Below are positions 61,346 to 64,000 of a DNA stretch of 64,000 nucleotides, piece after piece. Position numbers and translations under genes: made by a program. The DNA is from Actinoplanes campanulatus (GTDB taxonomy: Bacteria > Actinomycetota > Actinomycetes > Mycobacteriales > Micromonosporaceae), in contig NZ_BMPW01000024.1 of NCBI RefSeq assembly GCF_014647795.1, positions 62,001 through 126,000 of the forward strand, given 5' to 3'. How positions within the stretch are numbered: the first letter of the stretch is position 1; each line of letters begins with the position of its first letter. The notes under the pieces were generated by a model that was not told the DNA's origin, searched no databases, and saw only the letters and a program-made list of their open reading frames with translations.

Positions 61346-62752
61346 TCAGGTGGCGGGCACCGGGTCGGGTGCGGTGGTGCCGGCCGGGCGGCGGAGCACG
61401 ACCACGGAGACCAGGAAAGCCGTGGCCAGGAGGCCGGCCGAGGTGGCGAAGGCGAGCCGGTAGCCTCCGGTCAGTGCGGTCGCCTGGTCGGCGCCGGCGG
61501 TCAGCAGGTGGTCGGTGCGGGTGGCGGCCAGGGTGGAGAGGACCGCCACGCCGAGGGCCATGCCGACCTGCTGGGTGGTGTTGAACAGGCCGGAGGCGAG
61601 GCCCGCGTCGCCGTCCTCGGCGCCGGACATGCCCAGGGTCGCCAGCGCCGGCAGGACCAGGCCGCCGCCGGAGATCAGCAGCATCACCGGCAGCAGGTCG
61701 GTGACGTACGACGCCTGGACCGGGATGCGGGTGAGCAGCGCCATGGCCGCGATCAGCAGCAGGAGCCCGGCGCGCAGCACGGTGCGGGCGCCGAACCGGG
61801 CACTGAGCGGGGCGGACACGAACAGCGAGACCACCCCGATGCCGACGGCGGCCGGGAGCATGGCGAGTCCGGTCTCCAGGGCGCCGTACCCGAGCACCTT
61901 CTGCATGTGGAGCGCGACCAGCACCTGGAAGGCGAACATCCCGGACAGCGACAGCATCTGGGCCAGGTTGGCGCCGGTGACGTCCCGGGACCGGAAGATC
62001 CGCAGTGGCATGAGCGGCTCGCGGGCGGTGACCTGCCGTCCGACGAACCCGGCCAGCAGGGCGGCCGCGACGGTTCCGGTGAGCCAGGCGTACGGGCCGT
62101 TCGTGACGATCGTGTAGATGCCCAGCATCAGCCCGGAGGTGACCAGGACGGCGCCGAGGACGTCGGTGCCGCGCGACCATCCGGCTCCGCGGTCGGCGGG
62201 CAGGGCGACCAGCGCCAGCGCGATGGTGGCGACCCCGATCGGCACGTTGATGAAGAAGATCCACGGCCAGCTCAGTACGTCGGTGAGCACCCCGCCGAGC
62301 ACCTGCCCGATGGACGCTCCGGCCGCCCCGGTGAAGCTGAAGATCGCGATCGCCTTCCCGCGCTCGACCGGGTCGGTGAAGAGCGTGACCAGGATGCCGA
62401 GCACCACCGCCGAGGCCAGCGCGCTGCCGACGCCCTGGAGGAACCGGGCGGCGATCAGCAGGCCGGGCCCGGTGGCGAGGCCGGCGAGCAGCGACGCCCC
62501 GGTGAAGACGGCGTTCCCGGCGAGGAACATCTGGCGGCGGCCGAGCAGGTCGCCGAGCCGGCCGGCGAGCAGCAGCAGCCCGCCGAACGGGATCAGGTAG
62601 GCGTTGACCATCCAGCTGAGCCCGGCCGCGGTGAAGCCGACGTCCGCCTGGATCGCGGGCATCGCCACGGTGACGATGCTGCCGTCGAGGACGGTCATCA
62701 GGCCGGTGGCGGAGAGAACGGCGAGCGCGGTCCAGCGTTTCGAGTACGACAT
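61346..62752 (-). CDS. MFS drug exporter (EmrB/QacA, 14-helix type)
   Basis: 468 residues with about 14 helices. DHA2 motifs are present: LTVLDGSIVTVAMPAIQAD at the start (motif D1), LAGRLGDLLGRRQMFLAG (motif A) and LQGVGSALASAVVLGILV (motif B/C region). It exports toxic compounds with proton exchange. It follows the MarR gene by 72 bp, and that gap holds an inverted repeat. Confidence 0.92.
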   Translation of the reverse strand: MSYSKRWTALAVLSATGLMTVLDGSIVTVAMPAIQADVGFTAAGLSWMVNAYLIPFGGLLLLAGRLGDLLGRRQMFLAGNAVFTGASLLAGLATGPGLLIAARFLQGVGSALASAVVLGILVTLFTDPVERGKAIAIFSFTGAAGASIGQVLGGVLTDVLSWPWIFFINVPIGVATIALALVALPADRGAGWSRGTDVLGAVLVTSGLMLGIYTIVTNGPYAWLTGTVAAALLAGFVGRQVTAREPLMPLRIFRSRDVTGANLAQMLSLSGMFAFQVLVALHMQKVLGYGALETGLAMLPAAVGIGVVSLFVSAPLSARFGARTVLRAGLLLLIAAMALLTRIPVQASYVTDLLPVMLLISGGGLVLPALATLGMSGAEDGDAGLASGLFNTTQQVGMALGVAVLSTLAATRTDHLLTAGADQATALTGGYRLAFATSAGLLATAFLVSVVVLRRPAGTTAPDPVPAT

Positions 62753-62791
62753 GGGGTTCCTCCCGTTGAGGTGAACGGAAGGAACGCTAGC

Positions 62792-62815
62792 AGATAGTTT
62801 GGTTACGGACTATCT
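62792..62815. promoter_or_regulatory. Candidate MarR operator
   Basis: AGATAGT (62792-62798) and ACTATCT (62809-62815) form an inverted repeat with 10 bases between. The half-site GATAGTTT occurs again at 63331-63338, in front of the MarR gene. Both are where a repressor of MarR and the exporter would bind. Confidence 0.55.
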
Positions 62816-62824
62816 CTATCTTCT

Positions 62825-63313
62825 CTACTTTGCGCGCTCCCGGGCGCGACGGGCCGCGTGCGGACCCTCGGCGGGGACCGCCAGATGCTCGGTGGCCAGC
62901 CGGTTCAGGGCGCGGACCAGCACCTCGCGCTCGTCGTCGGGCAGCGAGTCCAGCGCGTCGCGGTGCACGCCGTCGACGATCTCCTGGCTGCGCTCGGCGA
63001 TCTCCGTGCCGGCGGCGGTGACCGCGATGATCCGGGCCCGGCGGTCGGTGCTGGACGGGCGGCGTTCCGCGTACCCCGCCTTCTCCAGCGCGTCGACCGT
63101 GGCCACCATCGTGGTCTTGTCCATGTCACCCAGCTCGGCCAACTGGATCTGGGTGCGCTCCTGCTCCAGCGCGTGCACCAGCACGCAGTGCATCCGCGCG
63201 GTCAGCCCGATCTCGCCGAGCCCCGCCGCCATCCGGGTACGCAGCACGTGGCTGGTGTGGTCGAGCAGGAAGGACAGGTCGGACTCGGTGCGGGTGGGCG
63301 CCATCGCGGTCAT
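62825..63313 (-). CDS. MarR family regulator
   Basis: 162 residues from ATG 63313 (or the ATG at 63304). The winged helix is QLAELGDMDKTTMVATVDAL with the wing AERRPSSTDRRARIIAVTAA. MarR proteins repress efflux genes until a phenolic or drug ligand binds; the exporter lies directly downstream. Confidence 0.9.
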   Translation of the reverse strand: MTAMAPTRTESDLSFLLDHTSHVLRTRMAAGLGEIGLTARMHCVLVHALEQERTQIQLAELGDMDKTTMVATVDALEKAGYAERRPSSTDRRARIIAVTAAGTEIAERSQEIVDGVHRDALDSLPDDEREVLVRALNRLATEHLAVPAEGPHAARRARERAK

Positions 63314-63378
63314 GCGACAAGCGTAGCCCGCGATAGTTTCGGGCCGGACGATCCGCGACCGATCAGAAAGGGTTCCGG

Positions 63379-64000
63379 ATGAGCGTCGACGCCACCGTGG
63401 AACGGCTCGCCAGCAGTGACAAGACCGAACGCGAGGCGGCCGAGGAGGCCCTCGTGGCGGCCGGCGCGGAGGCCGTCGAACCGGTTCTGCGGGCGCTCTG
63501 TGACGAGGAGTCGCCGATCGACTGGTCCACCAGCGCGTCCCTGTTGCGCCGCCTCGGCGATCCGGCGTTCGGCCCGCTGATCGCCGCCATGGCCGCCGCG
63601 CCGACAAGCGAGGTCGCCCGGCGATGCGGCTGGGCGCTGATGGCGGTCGAGGTGTCCACCCCGGCCGTCTACCTGCCCGCGCTGCGCCACCCGCACCCGA
63701 AGGTCCGCAAGTCCGGCATCTACTTCCTCTGCTGGCAGCGAAAGGCCGCCGCCGAACCGTACCTGCCGGATCTGATCGCCCTGCTCGACGACCCGGACGA
63801 AGGGGTGCGCGACAACCTGATCCGGGGCTTCGGCGAGATCGGCGCGGTCGCGGCGCCGGCGCTGCGCGAGGTCCGCCGGGGTGCGGGCCGCAAGCGGCGC
63901 GGCGCGCTGGCCGCGCTCGCCGAGATCGGCGGGTGGGGCGCTCTCGACGATCACGACCGGCAGGCGATCATTCGGCTCATCGAGATCAAATCGGGGTACG
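63379..64000 (+). CDS. HEAT-repeat protein, 5' part
   Basis: Open from ATG 63379 to the window end (207 codons), so the C-terminus is missing. Helical pairs such as EALVAAGAEAVEPVLRAL, LLRRLGDPAFGPLIAAM and DLIALLDDPDEGVRDNLIRG are HEAT repeats. Probably a protein-binding scaffold; no enzymatic motif is seen. Confidence 0.75.
   Translation, partial: MSVDATVERLASSDKTEREAAEEALVAAGAEAVEPVLRALCDEESPIDWSTSASLLRRLGDPAFGPLIAAMAAAPTSEVARRCGWALMAVEVSTPAVYLPALRHPHPKVRKSGIYFLCWQRKAAAEPYLPDLIALLDDPDEGVRDNLIRGFGEIGAVAAPALREVRRGAGRKRRGALAALAEIGGWGALDDHDRQAIIRLIEIKSGY

Overview
The window is about 71% GC, with GTG starts, very tight or overlapping operons and many intergenic hairpins. Gene content (Ser/Thr kinase, TIGR03089, DUF1990, CE1758/CE1759-type FMN enzymes, a chemotaxis receptor, many lipoproteins) points to a filamentous actinomycete of the Micromonosporaceae, probably Actinoplanes-like. 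This is inferred from protein families, not from a marker gene. I saw no rRNA, tRNA, CRISPR array, integrase or transposase.

Layout. 1-3.5 kb: end of a sugar-type ABC ATPase, a heme peroxidase with two LysM repeats, and a TetR regulator. 3.5-9.05 kb: the phenylacetate catabolic operon paaN-paaA-paaB-paaC-paaD-paaE, nearly all coupled by overlapping stops and starts, with a TetR gene and a PaaR-type operator upstream. 9-19.6 kb: housekeeping-like singles (GNAT, methyltransferase, TIGR03089, two lipoprotein-region genes, an HtrA-like protease, an LRR-like protein, a deaminase, DUF1990, a Ser/Thr kinase and a partner membrane protein). 19.8-30 kb: a repeat-rich accessory stretch. It holds two paralogous membrane proteins with Asp-box ectodomains, an internally deleted MFS gene, a beta-carbonic anhydrase, a BrnT-like toxin-antitoxin pair, and a luciferase-like monooxygenase/FMN reductase pair. 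That pair lies between two inverted arms, one of which carries a collapsed copy of the membrane-protein gene. A TauE-type exporter and dispersed intergenic repeats follow.

30-37.4 kb: AlkD-like protein, a lipoprotein with a strong terminator, a tandem pair of small Cys/His proteins, and a 1,229-residue CHAT protease - STAND ATPase - TPR protein whose TPR units are nearly identical at DNA level. This is the best candidate for an undescribed conflict or cell-death system. 37.4-49 kb: vanadium haloperoxidase, a frameshifted HEAT-like gene, FAD oxidase, glycosyltransferase plus TetR with an 18-bp perfect palindrome, LD-carboxypeptidase, SUKH-3 protein, a frameshifted SGNH esterase, and GNAT. 49-59 kb: AraC, two VOC proteins, a UvrA-like protein, a lipoprotein, a chemotaxis receptor, a BMP-type lipoprotein and two coupled metallo-beta-lactamase-fold hydrolases. 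59-64 kb: TetR, a frameshifted zinc-ribbon gene, a decayed gene, a MarR-MFS efflux operon, and the start of a HEAT-repeat protein.

How the parts work together. The paa genes encode the phenylacetyl-CoA epoxidase (PaaABCE with maturation factor PaaD) plus PaaN. The CoA ligase and the lower pathway are not in the window. Several neighbour pairs look like self-contained modules: TetR/glycosyltransferase, MarR/MFS, BrnT-like toxin/antitoxin, monooxygenase/FMN reductase, kinase/membrane protein. Three genes are broken by single-base changes in or beside C/G runs, so either sequence error or recent inactivation is possible.
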